64,000 bases of DNA from Novosphingobium sp. G106 (GTDB lineage Bacteria > Pseudomonadota > Alphaproteobacteria > Sphingomonadales > Sphingomonadaceae). The position numbers and the translations under genes are program-made. Positions 7,511 to 17,774 of this stretch are shown here, piece by piece (within the stretch, counting starts at the first letter, position 1; every line of letters starts with the position of its first letter). The stretch is taken from NCBI RefSeq assembly GCF_019075875.1, contig NZ_JAHOOZ010000004.1, forward strand, positions 207,061-271,060, in the 5' to 3' direction. Below the pieces are notes generated by a model. The model had not been told where the DNA came from. It saw only the letters and a program-made list of their open reading frames with translations, and did no database searches.

Positions 7511-8676
7511 TCCAGCAAGACAAGCGCCTTATGGGCGGTGTTGCCGCTGCGGTGCTCGTTGCCGCCCTAGGCGGCTTTAGCGTTGCGCGATGCACCAGTG
7601 ACAGCTCGCCCGCCACAGCGGAGGCTCCTGCCAAGTCCGAAGGAGCAAAGGAGGCTGGCGCCGCTGACACGCTCGCCATGACACCCGCGGCGATCAAGGA
7701 CGCAGGCGTTGTGACAGAGACGATCACCGCCGGAGGACTGGGCGCGGAGATCGTGAGCCAGGCAATTGTCACTCCCTCACCGACAGGCGAGGCGATAGTG
7801 ACCGCGCGGGCCGGTGGCGCTGTCACGCGAATTCTCAAGCGGCTGGGCGATCCCGTTCGCGCCGGGGAGGCCTTGGCGGTGGTCGAGAGCCGTGATGCCG
7901 CGCAGATCGCCGCAGACCGTACTGCGGCGGGCGCAAAGGCGGTGCTAGCGCAAAAGTCGCTAGCCCGAGAGCGCTATCTCTATGACCAGAAGGTATCTGC
8001 CAGGGTTGATCTTGAGCAAGCGCAAGCGGAAGCGGCGGCCGCGGCTGCGGAGGCGCATCGCGCGCGCATCGCTGCCGGCGCTGCCAATGTCACGTCGGAT
8101 GGGCGTGGTGTGGTGCTCGCCAGTCCGATTTCGGGCCGGGTGACGTCGATGAAGGTCAGCCTTGGCGCCTTCGTCCAGCCGGAAACTGAGCTTTTCCGCG
8201 TTGCAGATCCCCGACAGATTCAGATCGACGCTGCTGTCGGCTCCGCAGACGCGTCCCGCCTCGTGGCGGGCGACAAGGCAATCGTCGAGCTTCCCGATGG
8301 TCGCACGGTAGAAGCGCGCGTGCGGGCAGTGACGCCGACACTGAGCGGGGAAACGCGCGCTGCAACGGCCGTGCTCGATGTAACAGGCGGTGTACTGCAG
8401 CCCGGTCTCGCCGTGCGTGTGCGTATGATACCGAGCCGTGGCGCCACGTCGAATGCCATCGTCGTTCCTGAAGAAGCAGTGCAATCGGTCAACGGCCGTG
8501 ATGTCGTCTTCGTGCGGACTGCCAATGGCTTCAAGGCGATGCCGATAACGACGGGCCAGCGCAGCGCAGGTCGGATCGAGGTCGCGTCCGGCCTGCAGGC
8601 CGGACAGGCCATCGCCATTCGCAATGCTTTCTTGCTCAAAGCCGAACTCGGCAAGGGCGCAGGCGAGGAAGAATAA
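7507..8676 (+). CDS. czcB: Periplasmic adaptor CzcB (HlyD/membrane fusion family)
   Basis: 389 residues. An N-terminal membrane anchor/signal (GGVAAAVLVAALGGFSVA) is followed by a lipoyl-type hairpin domain split around a coiled coil (SLARERYLYDQKVSARVDLE, then a run of Ala/Glu), a beta-barrel and a membrane-proximal domain ending in LQAGQAIAIRNAFLLKAELG. This is the usual order of RND adaptors. It joins CzcA in the inner membrane to CzcC. The ATG at 7507 follows GGAGA by eight bases; an ATG at 7474 in frame is less likely. Only three bases separate it from czcA. Confidence 0.92.
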   Translation: MIQQDKRLMGGVAAAVLVAALGGFSVARCTSDSSPATAEAPAKSEGAKEAGAADTLAMTPAAIKDAGVVTETITAGGLGAEIVSQAIVTPSPTGEAIVTARAGGAVTRILKRLGDPVRAGEALAVVESRDAAQIAADRTAAGAKAVLAQKSLARERYLYDQKVSARVDLEQAQAEAAAAAAEAHRARIAAGAANVTSDGRGVVLASPISGRVTSMKVSLGAFVQPETELFRVADPRQIQIDAAVGSADASRLVAGDKAIVELPDGRTVEARVRAVTPTLSGETRAATAVLDVTGGVLQPGLAVRVRMIPSRGATSNAIVVPEEAVQSVNGRDVVFVRTANGFKAMPITTGQRSAGRIEVASGLQAGQAIAIRNAFLLKAELGKGAGEEE

Positions 8677-8679
8677 GCC

Positions 8680-11600
8680 ATGATCGCAAATTTGATGGCG
8701 CTATCCGTCCGCATGCGCTGGGCGGTCGTCCTTCTCTTCCTTGTCGTTGCCGGTTTCGGCGGTTGGCAGCTCTCCAAGCTGCCTATCGACGCGGTTCCCG
8801 ACATCACCAATAAACAAGTCCAGATCAATACGGTCGAACGCGGCCTCTCGCCGATTGAGATCGAGAAACGGGTTACCTTTCCGATCGAAACCGCCCTTGC
8901 CGGTATCCCAGGCCTCGAGACTACTCGTTCCCTTTCCCGAAATGGATTCAGTCAGGTCTCGGCGATCTTCACCGAGGGCACCGACCTCTATTTTGCTCGT
9001 CAGCAGGTGAGTGAGCGCCTTACCCAGGCGCGCGACACATTGCCGGCGGGCGTACAGCCGCAAATCGGCCCGGTGACCACCGGTCTTGGTGAAGTGCTCA
9101 TGTACTCGGTCGACTTCGCCAATCCCGGCGGCAAGGGTGCGACCATCCGCAACGGTCAACCAGGCTGGCAGTCGGACGGCAGTTTCCTAACGCCCGAGGG
9201 TGCCCGGTTGACCGACGAAGTTGGCCGCGCCGCCTATCTTCGGACGGTACAGGATTGGATTATCCGTCCGCAGCTCCGCACGGTGCAGGGCGTTGCTGGC
9301 ATCGACTCGATCGGCGGCTACGCCAAACAATATGTCGTCGAGCCTGATCCAGTGAAGCTGTCTTCCTACGGCATCTCCTACTCCGAACTCGCAAAGGCGC
9401 TCGAGGCGGCCAACCTCGCTGTCGGCGCTAATTACTTCAACAAGGGCGGCGAGGCATATCTCGTCCGCGCGGATGCCCGTATCCGCGACATTGATGAGAT
9501 CGCCGACGCCATCGTTGCGACCCGCGGTGGCTTGCCGATCACGGTCAAGGATATCGCCAATGTGAAAATCGGCGGAGAGCTCCGGACCGGCGCGGCGAGC
9601 CAGAATGGCCATGAAGCCGTCATCGGCACGGCGTTGATGCTGATCGGCGAGAACAGCCGTGTCGTCGCCCGCAATGTCGGCGAAAAGCTAGACGGGATCG
9701 GAAAATCGCTGCCGGCGGGAATCAAGGTGACGACGGTGCTCGACCGCTCGAAGCTGGTCAACGCAACCGTGGGCACGGTGCAGAAGAACCTTATTGAAGG
9801 CGCTGTTCTGGTTGCGGCGGCTCTGTTCCTGCTGCTCGGCAATGTCCGCGCAGCACTCATCGCCGTCCTCATCATCCCGTTCTCATTCCTGATGATGGCG
9901 ATTGGCATGAACGCCTTTCGCGTGCCCGGCAATCTGATGAGCCTCGGCGCGCTCGACTTCGGCCTGATTGTCGATGGCGCTGTCATCATCATCGAAAACT
10001 GTCTGTCACGTCTTGCGCATCGACAGGAGCATGAAGGCCGGCTGCTCAACCTGCGCGAGCGGCTCGAGGAGACGATGCGGGCGTCCCAGGAGATGATCAA
10101 GCCGACGGTGTTCGGACAAGGTATCATCCTGCTCGCCTTCGCGCCGTTGCTCATGTTCACCGGGGTCGAAGGCAAGACGTTCTCACCGATGGCGATCACG
10201 ATCATGCTCGCATTGGTCGCGGCGTTCATCCTTGCACTGACCTTCGTGCCGGCGATGGTTGCCCTCCTGATCCGGGGCAAGGTTTCGGAGAAAGAGGTCT
10301 GGATCATCGCCAAGGCCAAGGCCCGCTATTTGCCTCTGCTCGACAAGGCAGTCGCGCGGCCATGGCCATTCATCGGTGCCGGTTTCGCGTTCTTCGCGGC
10401 TTCGGCGCTCGTATTCGGTTTTCTCGGGCAGGAGTTCATCCCGCAGCTTGATGAGAAGAACGTGGCCCTCGCGTCGACGCGTGTGCCGTCGGTATCGCTC
10501 GAACAATCACTCAAGATGCAGCGCGACGTCGAGAGGGCCGTTACCAGCCTTCCCGAGGTTGAACTGATGTTCTCGAAGACCGGTACCGCTGAAGTCGCGA
10601 CGGACCCGATGCCGCCGAACGTCTCGGACGGCTTCGTGATCTTGAAGCCGCAGGAGGAGTGGCCTGCAGGCGTGACGACCAAAGCTGATGTGCTCAAGCG
10701 AATCGAAGAAAAGTCCGGCGCGAAGATCGGGCAGACCTATGAGGTGAGCCAGCCCATCCAACTCCGGTTCAACGAACTGATCGCCGGTGTTCGTGGTGAT
10801 GTCGCGATCAAGCTCTACGGTGATGATCTCGATAAGATGGGTGCTACGGCAAAGGAAATCGTCCGGGCGCTCCAGACCGTTCCTGGGGCCGCCGACGTCA
10901 AGGCCGAACAGACCAGCGGCTCACCCACGCTCGATGTGAAGTTCGATCGTGCGGCGATCGCACGCTACGGCCTTACGCTGGAGGAAGTCGCTGACACGGT
11001 GGCCGCCGCTATGGGTGGTCGTGATGCTGGATTGTTGTTCGAGGGTGATCGGCGGTTTGAGGTAACCGTGCGCGTGCCTGAAACAACCCGTGTGAGTCTC
11101 GACGCACTGGCAGCGCTGCCGATCCTCATGCCACAGGATGGCGATAAGGTTCGGGGTTCAGTCCCGCTATCGCAGGTCGCACAGTTCCGGTTCAGCGAAG
11201 GGCTGAACCAGATCAGCCGCGAGAATGGCAAGCGGCGCGTGGTTATCCAGACCAACGTTCGCGGTCGTGACGTCGGATCCTTCGTCGCCGAGGCGCAAGC
11301 CAAGGTCGACAAGGTGGCGTTGCCAACTGGATCTTATCTCGAGTGGGGCGGTCAATTCCAGAATCTGCAAGCCGCCTCGGACAGATTGTCGATCGTCGTT
11401 CCCCTGTGCTTCCTGGCAATCTTCGGGTTGCTGTACATGGCGCTGGGCGGGCTCGCCCGTGCGACTGCGGTGTTCCTGGCGGTCCCTCTGGGTCTCGCAG
11501 GCGGCGTGTATACGCTGTGGCTGACAGGCATATCCTTCTCCGTTTCGGCGGCGGTCGGGTTCATCTGCCTGGCGGGCGTTGCCGTGCTCAATGGCCTCGT

Positions 11601-11937
11601 TGTCATGACGGCAATTCGCGAACGGCTGGAAGCCGGAGTGGAACTGAGTGCGGCGATTATCGATGGCTGCCGTGAGAAGATGCGTGCAGTCGTGATGACC
11701 GGCTTCGTGCCTGCAATCGGTTTCGTGCCCATGGCCCTCGCGCACGGCACGGGCGCGGAGGTGCAAAAGCCCCTCGCCACCGTCGTGATTGGCGGCCTGA
11801 TCGCAGCAACGATCCTGACCCTGCTCGTGCTCCCCGCAATTGCAAAAGTGGTGCTTGGTTGGGGCGAACGGATGGGTCGGCGCGGCTCAAAGCAGCGGGA
11901 CAGCGAAGCACCTGAAGCGGCACCGGCCGCGGTCTGA
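8680..11937 (+). CDS. czcA: Heavy-metal RND pump CzcA
   Basis: 1085-residue inner-membrane proton/metal antiporter of the HME-RND class. Twelve membrane helices and two large periplasmic loops are evident. The TM4 signature LDFGLIVDGAVIIIEN (about 424-439) has the DFG...DGAV...EN pattern of divalent-metal (CzcA/NccA) rather than copper/silver RND pumps. The N-terminus (MRWAVVLLFLVVAGFGGWQL, then VPDITNKQVQI) is typical of the family. With CzcB and CzcC it exports Co/Zn/Cd from periplasm and cytoplasm. The exact metal set is not readable. Confidence 0.95.
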   Translation: MIANLMALSVRMRWAVVLLFLVVAGFGGWQLSKLPIDAVPDITNKQVQINTVERGLSPIEIEKRVTFPIETALAGIPGLETTRSLSRNGFSQVSAIFTEGTDLYFARQQVSERLTQARDTLPAGVQPQIGPVTTGLGEVLMYSVDFANPGGKGATIRNGQPGWQSDGSFLTPEGARLTDEVGRAAYLRTVQDWIIRPQLRTVQGVAGIDSIGGYAKQYVVEPDPVKLSSYGISYSELAKALEAANLAVGANYFNKGGEAYLVRADARIRDIDEIADAIVATRGGLPITVKDIANVKIGGELRTGAASQNGHEAVIGTALMLIGENSRVVARNVGEKLDGIGKSLPAGIKVTTVLDRSKLVNATVGTVQKNLIEGAVLVAAALFLLLGNVRAALIAVLIIPFSFLMMAIGMNAFRVPGNLMSLGALDFGLIVDGAVIIIENCLSRLAHRQEHEGRLLNLRERLEETMRASQEMIKPTVFGQGIILLAFAPLLMFTGVEGKTFSPMAITIMLALVAAFILALTFVPAMVALLIRGKVSEKEVWIIAKAKARYLPLLDKAVARPWPFIGAGFAFFAASALVFGFLGQEFIPQLDEKNVALASTRVPSVSLEQSLKMQRDVERAVTSLPEVELMFSKTGTAEVATDPMPPNVSDGFVILKPQEEWPAGVTTKADVLKRIEEKSGAKIGQTYEVSQPIQLRFNELIAGVRGDVAIKLYGDDLDKMGATAKEIVRALQTVPGAADVKAEQTSGSPTLDVKFDRAAIARYGLTLEEVADTVAAAMGGRDAGLLFEGDRRFEVTVRVPETTRVSLDALAALPILMPQDGDKVRGSVPLSQVAQFRFSEGLNQISRENGKRRVVIQTNVRGRDVGSFVAEAQAKVDKVALPTGSYLEWGGQFQNLQAASDRLSIVVPLCFLAIFGLLYMALGGLARATAVFLAVPLGLAGGVYTLWLTGISFSVSAAVGFICLAGVAVLNGLVVMTAIRERLEAGVELSAAIIDGCREKMRAVVMTGFVPAIGFVPMALAHGTGAEVQKPLATVVIGGLIAATILTLLVLPAIAKVVLGWGERMGRRGSKQRDSEAPEAAPAAV

Positions 11938-11951
11938 GAGAGGATATAAAC

Positions 11952-12296
11952 ATGAGCGAACAAGCAAAATTGCTGCGGATCTACACTGACGAGGCCGCTT
12001 ATTTCGGTGACCGCAAGGTGTTCGAAGTTGTTGCGTCTCGCGCCCGGGACATGAAGATGGCCGGTGCCACCATCCTGGAAGCGATGGTGGGCTTTGGCCG
12101 ATCGGCCCATGTCCATCGACGCCACGTTCTTGAAAGTGATCGGGCGGTCGTAATCGAGATTGTCGATCTCGACTCAAATCTGCGCGCCTTTGTCGATGGC
12201 CTTTCCGAAATTCCGGGCATCGGACTGATGACCCTGGAGGCGGTGGAAGTGCTCGGCGGCAAAGCGAGCGAAGCGATCGCGCAGGTCGACGCATGA
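11952..12296 (+). CDS. DUF190 (PII-like) protein
   Basis: 114 residues matching the DUF190 family, small PII-like trimeric proteins: LLRIYTDEAAYFGDRKVFEVV at the start and GATILEAMVGFGRSAHVHR in the middle. DUF190 genes often sit beside fluoride or metal transporters and are presumed to sense a small ligand or metal, but no activity is established. It follows czcA by 14 bp with AGAGGA upstream of the ATG, so it belongs to the czc operon. A regulatory partner role for CzcCBA is inferred only from position. Confidence 0.85.
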   Translation: MSEQAKLLRIYTDEAAYFGDRKVFEVVASRARDMKMAGATILEAMVGFGRSAHVHRRHVLESDRAVVIEIVDLDSNLRAFVDGLSEIPGIGLMTLEAVEVLGGKASEAIAQVDA

Positions 12297-12430
12297 TAGC
12301 GGCCCTCATGCCAGCCGGTTCAAGCCTCCGGTGTGAGGGTTGGCGATCGGCGTCAGTGACAACGCGCTCTGAAACCTCTCCCTCGCCTCGCCGGCGGGGG
12401 AGGGGACAGACGCTGGCTGGACACTTCCCT

Positions 12431-12892
12431 ATGTTCATCGTCGAAAGCAAGGTTCACTTGGCAGCCCCGCTTGCTCGGGTCTGGCGTTTGCTCGTCGATC
12501 TCGAGCATTATTCTGACTGGCACCCCTTTGTATCACTGACGGGGCCGGCTGCCGTCGGAACCGAGATTGGTTATAAATACCGCACGCGAATGCGAGCGAT
12601 TCCAGAAATTTCTACTACGGCGCAATTGGTGCGGCTCGACCGACACGCAGCCATCAACTGGAAGCTAGGCATTCGTGGACTGCTCGAGATCGATGAAGGT
12701 TTTCGGCTCGAAAAATCCGACAAAGGCACGACCGTCACCTTCAGCATCTCCTGCAACGGTCTCCTGTCGTCCTTGGCCAACAAGCGCCTCAAAAGAGGCC
12801 TCGAAAATTCGGTTATCTTAACCAATCAATCGCTCGCCCGCTTCCTCAAACGCGGCACGACGATCGCGCGATACTCGTTGCAGAACAAGTGA
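12431..12892 (+). CDS. SRPBCC (START-like) family protein
   Basis: 153-residue single-domain protein of the Bet v 1/START fold: VHLAAPLARVWRLLVDLEHYSDWHPF at the N-terminus is the classic SRPBCC opening, followed by a beta-rich core and a long C-terminal helix. Such proteins bind hydrophobic ligands or lipids in a deep pocket. The ATG at 12431 was chosen because the in-frame upstream part (12293-12430) overlaps a GC-rich hairpin and does not look coding. It is 134 bp after the DUF190 gene. Its link to metal resistance is unknown. Confidence 0.75.
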   Translation: MFIVESKVHLAAPLARVWRLLVDLEHYSDWHPFVSLTGPAAVGTEIGYKYRTRMRAIPEISTTAQLVRLDRHAAINWKLGIRGLLEIDEGFRLEKSDKGTTVTFSISCNGLLSSLANKRLKRGLENSVILTNQSLARFLKRGTTIARYSLQNK

Positions 12893-12915
12893 ACCCAATA
12901 GGACTGGAGCCCGGA

Positions 12916-13128
12916 ATGCATGCCTATCAAGAGGGCGGCAACGCCCACGACCACACTGGCGGTGCGAACGCTATGATGCTCCAATGGGCCTTGGCACTGT
13001 TCCATGCGGACCAGGACGCTGCGTCCCTAGCCCATCTTCGTGCACAATCCCGATTGCCGCGGCCCTCGCCACGCCATCGCCAGCGGCCTGTGAGGATCCT
13101 GCTGCAACGCGACGCTGCAAATGACTAA
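12916..13128 (+). CDS. Small hypothetical protein
   Basis: About 70 residues with a His-containing start (HAYQEGGNAHDHTGG), a short hydrophobic segment (MMLQWALALFHADQ) and an Arg-rich tail. An alternative GTG start at 12889 would overlap the previous stop. It ends in an ATGACTAA overlap with the next gene, which favours translation. No family recognised; could be spurious. Confidence 0.4.
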   Translation: MHAYQEGGNAHDHTGGANAMMLQWALALFHADQDAASLAHLRAQSRLPRPSPRHRQRPVRILLQRDAAND

Positions 13129-13585
13129 GGGCGGCCGCATCAGGATAGTCGTTGTGACTGGCGTACTCCTCGCAACCGGAGCGGTCTCCGGTTGCGCATA
13201 TGGTCCGGAGCTCGCGGTTCCGGTCACCCACGCCCCGAATGAAAAGCTCACCATCTCTTTGCTTCGCGCTCACAGCGCTGATCACGGGATCCTGGTGAGC
13301 GGGAGGGTACGACGGCCCGGGCTGAGTCTCGGCCCGTTATGGGGCCACCTACACATCGTCGCCAGCGTCCGGGATGGTCCGCCGATCACCGTCGACACGC
13401 GGTGGTCCGGAAACATCTCGGGACGTAGCTATCGTTCCGCGAGCTTCTCGACCCTTATCCGAACTTCGATGCCCGATCGTGTTGAAGCGATTAGCGTCTC
13501 CTATCGAGAAGGGAGCGACCAATCGAAACGAAAGCCCGGGCGCCTACCGGCCCCTCCAACCGAAACAACCGACACGCCACAATGA
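13121..13585 (+). CDS. Hypothetical lipoprotein-like secreted protein
   Basis: 154 residues. The N-terminus IRIVVVTGVLLATGAVSGCAYG ends in a lipobox-like VSGC, so a lipid-anchored periplasmic protein is likely. The mature part is beta-rich and ends in a basic Pro/Thr tail. The ATG overlaps the preceding small ORF and the gene is followed 10 bp later by the zinc-ribbon gene. No known domain is recognised. It may be an accessory periplasmic component of the metal island. Confidence 0.6.
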   Translation: MTKGGRIRIVVVTGVLLATGAVSGCAYGPELAVPVTHAPNEKLTISLLRAHSADHGILVSGRVRRPGLSLGPLWGHLHIVASVRDGPPITVDTRWSGNISGRSYRSASFSTLIRTSMPDRVEAISVSYREGSDQSKRKPGRLPAPPTETTDTPQ

Positions 13586-13595
13586 GGTATCCACA

Positions 13596-13901
13596 ATGAC
13601 GGATAATATCCAGAAACAAGGGCTTCTTTGCCCCACCTGCAGAACTGATCTCATCATGAGTGAGAGGCAGGGCATGGAGATCGACTATTGTCCACAATGT
13701 CGCGGCGTTTGGCTCGACCGTGGCGAACTCGACAAGATCATAGAGCGGAGTGCCATCGATGAGACGGCTCGCCAGACGAGCAGTGGACGGCGCGGCATGT
13801 TCGATGATCAACGCGGCCGTGCCGATCATGACACGAGGCAAGGCTACGAGCGCGGCCATCATGGTCGTCGCAAGAGCTTTCTGAGCGACTTGTTCGACTG
13901 A
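13596..13901 (+). CDS. zf-TFIIB zinc-ribbon protein
   Basis: 101 residues. Two CxxC knuckles (CPTCRTDL at about 12-19 and CPQCRGVWLDRGELDKI at about 32-48) define the zf-TFIIB family; the GVWLDRGELDKI continuation is diagnostic. The rest is a charged His/Arg-rich linker ending KSFLSDLFD, also typical. Function of the family is unknown; cytoplasmic zinc binding is expected. Its place in a metal island could mean a zinc-buffering role, but this is inference. Confidence 0.88.
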   Translation: MTDNIQKQGLLCPTCRTDLIMSERQGMEIDYCPQCRGVWLDRGELDKIIERSAIDETARQTSSGRRGMFDDQRGRADHDTRQGYERGHHGRRKSFLSDLFD

Positions 13902-14248
13902 AATGCTGTGGATCGGCCGCCGCACAATGAGTCCTTCGGGTGCAAGTGTGAGAACGGCCCGCGCCATGGGCGTCTGCCCCTTTTGACGCCCATGGCGAAC
14001 GGTTGTGAACAGGGTGGAGAGCGCAGGCGCGTGCGCATCGAGGTCGGCCTTCGACAATTGGATCTTCCGCTGGCCGTGCTTGCTCTCGGGCTCGGCCTTC
14101 AACGTGCCGATCTCGGGCGGCGACCGGATAACACTCATGCGCCCTGGCGCGACCACTCGCCTGCACGCGGGAAGGGCCCATCGCCGCGCGGCCTTGAGCG
14201 CGGCCGCACAACCTCACTCGTCACATCGCGCCCACTAAGGAAAACATC
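13902..14248. other. Intergenic stretch with a 12-bp perfect hairpin
   Basis: No convincing gene. GCCATGGGCGTC (13963-13974) pairs with its complement at 13985-13996 across a 10-base loop containing CCCCTTTT. The U-rich part lies in the loop, so it is not a standard terminator. The rest shows nothing recognisable before the next ribosome site. Confidence 0.5.
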
Positions 14249-16751
14249 ATGATCGAAAAGCTTCGTCTCGATATTCCTGTCCTTCTCCCCGAGGTCACCG
14301 ATGCGGCCGACACCTGTGTCGCAAGGCTGGTAGGGTCGCTCAAAGGCCGGCCCGGAATCGAGGAGGCTCATGTGGTGGCCGCCGAGGCCGACGCGCCTGC
14401 GATGCTCTGCGTTCATTTCGATCCGCAAGTGGTGACGCTTTCGCGAATCCGCGAGCTGGCCCATGCGTCGGGTGCGGAACTCGCCGATCGCTTCGGACAT
14501 GTGATCTGGCAGCTAGACGGCATCACCCATCAACGCCGCGCCCGCACGCTCGGCGACCGCCTGCGCGCGCTGCCCGGTGTCATCGAGGCGGAGGCCAATG
14601 TATCGGGCTTGGTTCGGGTCGAGTTCGATCGATCGGCGACGTCGCAAACGACGATCTTGCAGGCGCTGCGCGATGCCGGTGCGCGCGTGGTTGATGATAA
14701 GGCCGACAAGCTCGCCTCGGCCGCACCCGAGCATGACCATGAGAAGGATCATGACCATCCCGCCGGCGAGAAGCACGATCACGATCACAGCCATGGCGGC
14801 ATGCTCGGCCCCAATACCGAGCTGATCTTTGCGCTCGCCTGCGGCGCGTTGCTGGGAATCGGGTTCGCGGTCGCAAAGTTGGTCGCCGGAGTCCCGGCAT
14901 GGCTGCCGACGGCACTCTACGTGGCCGCCTATTTCTTCGGCGGCTTCTTCCACGCTGCGCGAAGCAATCGACAATCTGAAGCTCCGCAAGTTCGAGATCG
15001 ACTCTCTGATGCTCGTCGCGGCCGGTGGCGCCGCCGCACTCGGTGTCTTTGCCGAAGGCGCGCTGCTCCTGTTCCTGTTCAGTCTGGGCCATGCGCTCGA
15101 ACACTATGCGATGGGGCGCGCTAAACGGGCGATCGAGGCGCTGGCCGAGCTGGCCCCCAAGACCGCGACCGTCCGTCGGCCGGACGGTGGCTCAAGCGAA
15201 GTGCCGGTCGAAGATCTCAAGCTCGGCGAGATCGTCATTATCAAGCCGGACGCGCGCGTCCCCGCTGACGCTTTCATCGTCAAGGGCACGACGGCGATCA
15301 ACCAGGCCCCGGTGACCGGAGAAAGCATGCCGGTCGACAAGCGCGCAGTCCAGGATGACGAGGCGGCACGGGCAAATCCCGACAGACTCGAAGCTGCCTA
15401 TCGCGTGTTCGCCGGCACCATCAACGGCAGCGGTCTTATCGAGATCGAAGTGACCCGGCTCTCGACCGAAAGCACGCTCGCCAAGGTGGTCAAGCTGGTC
15501 AGCGAGGCCGAGACGCAAAAGTCGCCGACGCAGCGCTTCACCGATCGGTTCGAACGTTTCTTTGTGCCGGCGGTCTTGGCGCTCGCCTTCGTGCTCCTTT
15601 TCGCTTGGGTCGTGATCGACGAGCCGTTCCGCGACAGCTTCTATCGCGCGATGGCGGTGCTGGTCGCAGCCAGCCCCTGCGCGCTCGCCATTGCTACCCC
15701 TAGCGCCGTCCTCTCGGGCGTGGCGCGCGCTGCGCGGGGCGGTGTCCTGGTCAAAGGTGGCGCGCCGCTCGAATTGCTTGGGTCGATCAACGCAATCGCT
15801 TTCGACAAGACTGGCACGCTCACCATCGGCGAGCCGCGCATTCAGCAGGTCATCCCCGCCGCCGGCGTGGCGAAGGAAGAGCTGATGGCGATCGCTGTCG
15901 CGGTCGAGAGTCTTAGCGACCATCCTCTGGCGCAGGCGATCGCGCGCGACGGTCGCGATCATGTCGGAGTCCATCTCATCCCGCAGGCCGAGAGCTTGAA
16001 GAGCCTGACGGGTCGCGGCGTCTCGGCCCTTGTCGGTGAGGACGAAATTCTCATCGGCAAGGCCGAGATGTTCGGCACCGATGGTATCGCACCGCTGTCG
16101 CGGGAAATGAAGGATGCGATCGAAACGCTAAGAGCTGCGGGCCAGACCAGCATGGTCGTCAGGCGGGCTCAGCAGGATCTCGGCGCCATCGGTCTCATGG
16201 ACAGGCCTCGCCAAGGCGCCAAAGAGACGCTTGCCCGGTTGCGCCGGATCGGCATCGAGCGGATGATTATGCTTTCAGGCGATCATCAGCGGGTGGCCGA
16301 GGCAATCGCAGCTCAGGTCGGTATCGATGAAGCCTGGGGCGATCTCATGCCTGAGGACAAAGTCGATGCGATCAAGAAACTGCGCGCCGATACCAGGGTG
16401 GCGATGGTCGGGGATGGTGTGAATGACGCGCCAGCCATGGCCAGCGCGACAGTCGGCATCGCGATGGGGGCGGCCGGCTCCGACGTCGCGCTGGAGACCG
16501 CGGATGTGGCGCTGATGGCCGACGACCTCTCCCATCTGCCGTTCGCAGTCGATCTCAGCCGCCACACGCGATCGATCATTCGGCAGAATGTTTTCGTGAG
16601 CCTCGGCGTGGTTGCCCTTCTCGTCCCGGCGACAATTCTGGGGCTCGGCATCGGACCGGCCGTCGCAGTGCATGAAGGCTCCACCCTGCTCGTCGTATTC
16701 AACGCGCTGCGATTGCTTGGCTACCGGGACAACGGGGAGGCCCGCGCATGA
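14249..16751 (+). pseudogene. Frameshifted P1B-4-type heavy-metal ATPase (SPC/HEGST class)
   Basis: The first frame (14249 on) encodes an HMA-like N-terminal domain lacking CxxC, a His-rich metal loop (HDHEKDHDHP, HDHDHSHGG at about 160-185) and the first helices, up to YFFGGFF. The sequence then continues one frame over at TLREAIDNLKLRKFEID and runs intact to 16751. Removing one C at 14950-14951 restores a single frame of about 833 residues. Core motifs are present: SPC instead of CPC (AASPCALA), DKTGTLT, SDHPLA, GDGVNDAPA and HEGST in the last helices. SPC with HEGxT marks the P1B-4 Co/Zn (CzcP/CoaT) class, which usually lacks an N-terminal metal domain. A real mutation would kill the pump; an indel error is equally possible. 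ZIP gene overlaps by 4 bp. Confidence 0.88.
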
Positions 16752-17431
16752 CGGCGCTCGCCTATACGATCATTCCTGTCCTTGCAGTGCTGTTTGGCGC
16801 GATAATCGCCGTATGGCGACGGCCTGGGCCGAAGCTCACCAGCGCGATCCAGCACCTTGCAGCCGGCGTCGTCTTCGCAGCGGCCGCCACCGAGATTCTC
16901 CCCGATGTGATGCACGGCCGTGCGCCGCTGGCGACGCTCGTGGGCGGGGCGGCCGGCGTTGTAGTCATGCTCGGCCTCAAATCGCTGGAAGAGCGCGTCC
17001 GCGGCCCGCTCGCGATGATCGGCGCCATCGGCACGGATTTGCTGATCGACGGCCTGGTGCTGGGGCTTGCCTTCATCGCCGGCGCGAAAGCCGGGCTGCT
17101 GCTGACCATCGCCCTGACGCTGGAAGTCCTGTTCCTCGGAGTCACCGTTACCGAAGAGCTCGGGGAGACCGTCACGTCGAAGCTGCGCATTGTCGCGATC
17201 ACAACCGCGCTCGCGCTGCTTATGCCACTTGGAGCGCTGGTCGCGCTACCGGTCGCCGGGTTTCCACCGGCAGTCATTGCCGGTTTTCTGAGCTTCGGAC
17301 TTATCGCGCTTCTCTATCTCGTCACCGAAGAGTTGCTTGTCGAAGCGCATGAGAAGCCGGACAGTCCACTCATCAGCGCGATGTTCTTCGTCGGCTTCCT
17401 CGCGCTGCTGTTGCTCGAAGAATTGATCTGA
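16748..17431 (+). CDS. ZIP-family metal transporter
   Basis: 227-residue membrane protein with about eight helices. HLAAGVVFAAAATEILPDV (about 36-54) and the later IGTDLLIDGLVLGLAF and EVLFLGVTVTEELG carry the polar/acidic metal-site residues of ZIP helices IV-V. ZIP proteins usually import Zn(II) and related ions down a gradient. The ATGA overlap with the P1B-4 ATPase stop shows translational coupling, an odd pairing of importer-type and exporter genes. It may act in metal release or be regulated together. Confidence 0.85.
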   Translation: MTALAYTIIPVLAVLFGAIIAVWRRPGPKLTSAIQHLAAGVVFAAAATEILPDVMHGRAPLATLVGGAAGVVVMLGLKSLEERVRGPLAMIGAIGTDLLIDGLVLGLAFIAGAKAGLLLTIALTLEVLFLGVTVTEELGETVTSKLRIVAITTALALLMPLGALVALPVAGFPPAVIAGFLSFGLIALLYLVTEELLVEAHEKPDSPLISAMFFVGFLALLLLEELI

Positions 17432-17774
17432 CCGGTCGACGGTTGACGCGCGCCTTTTGCGACTTCCGTCGCCAAGATCGGTGTTTGACGGCACTGGGCG
17501 AAGGTTGCCGTGTCCATACCTGGCGCAATGCGATCACCTATGTGTCGTGGCAGGGCGCCGCATGGTGGGCTGGGACGTCTTTCGTCCACCCGGAGGCGAT
17601 TGGCGTGCCATCGGCGTTCCTGGAGTTACGAGAATGCTTAACCTGTGTATCAGCGCAAATGCGATCGGTGCGGCTGCAAGCACCGAAGCGTCGCCCAGCA
17701 CCGAATCAATGTCGCACCTTTGGCATCGAGCAGTCCATTTAGCGGCAGTGACCCATCGTTCCAATCGTCATCAA

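Noticed and set aside
13963..13996. Hairpin as a terminator of the zinc-ribbon gene
   Set aside because: The T-rich part is in the loop, not after the stem.
13491..14156. 221-codon minus-strand frame over the zinc-ribbon gene
   Set aside because: Overlaps a confident gene on the other strand and shows no family.
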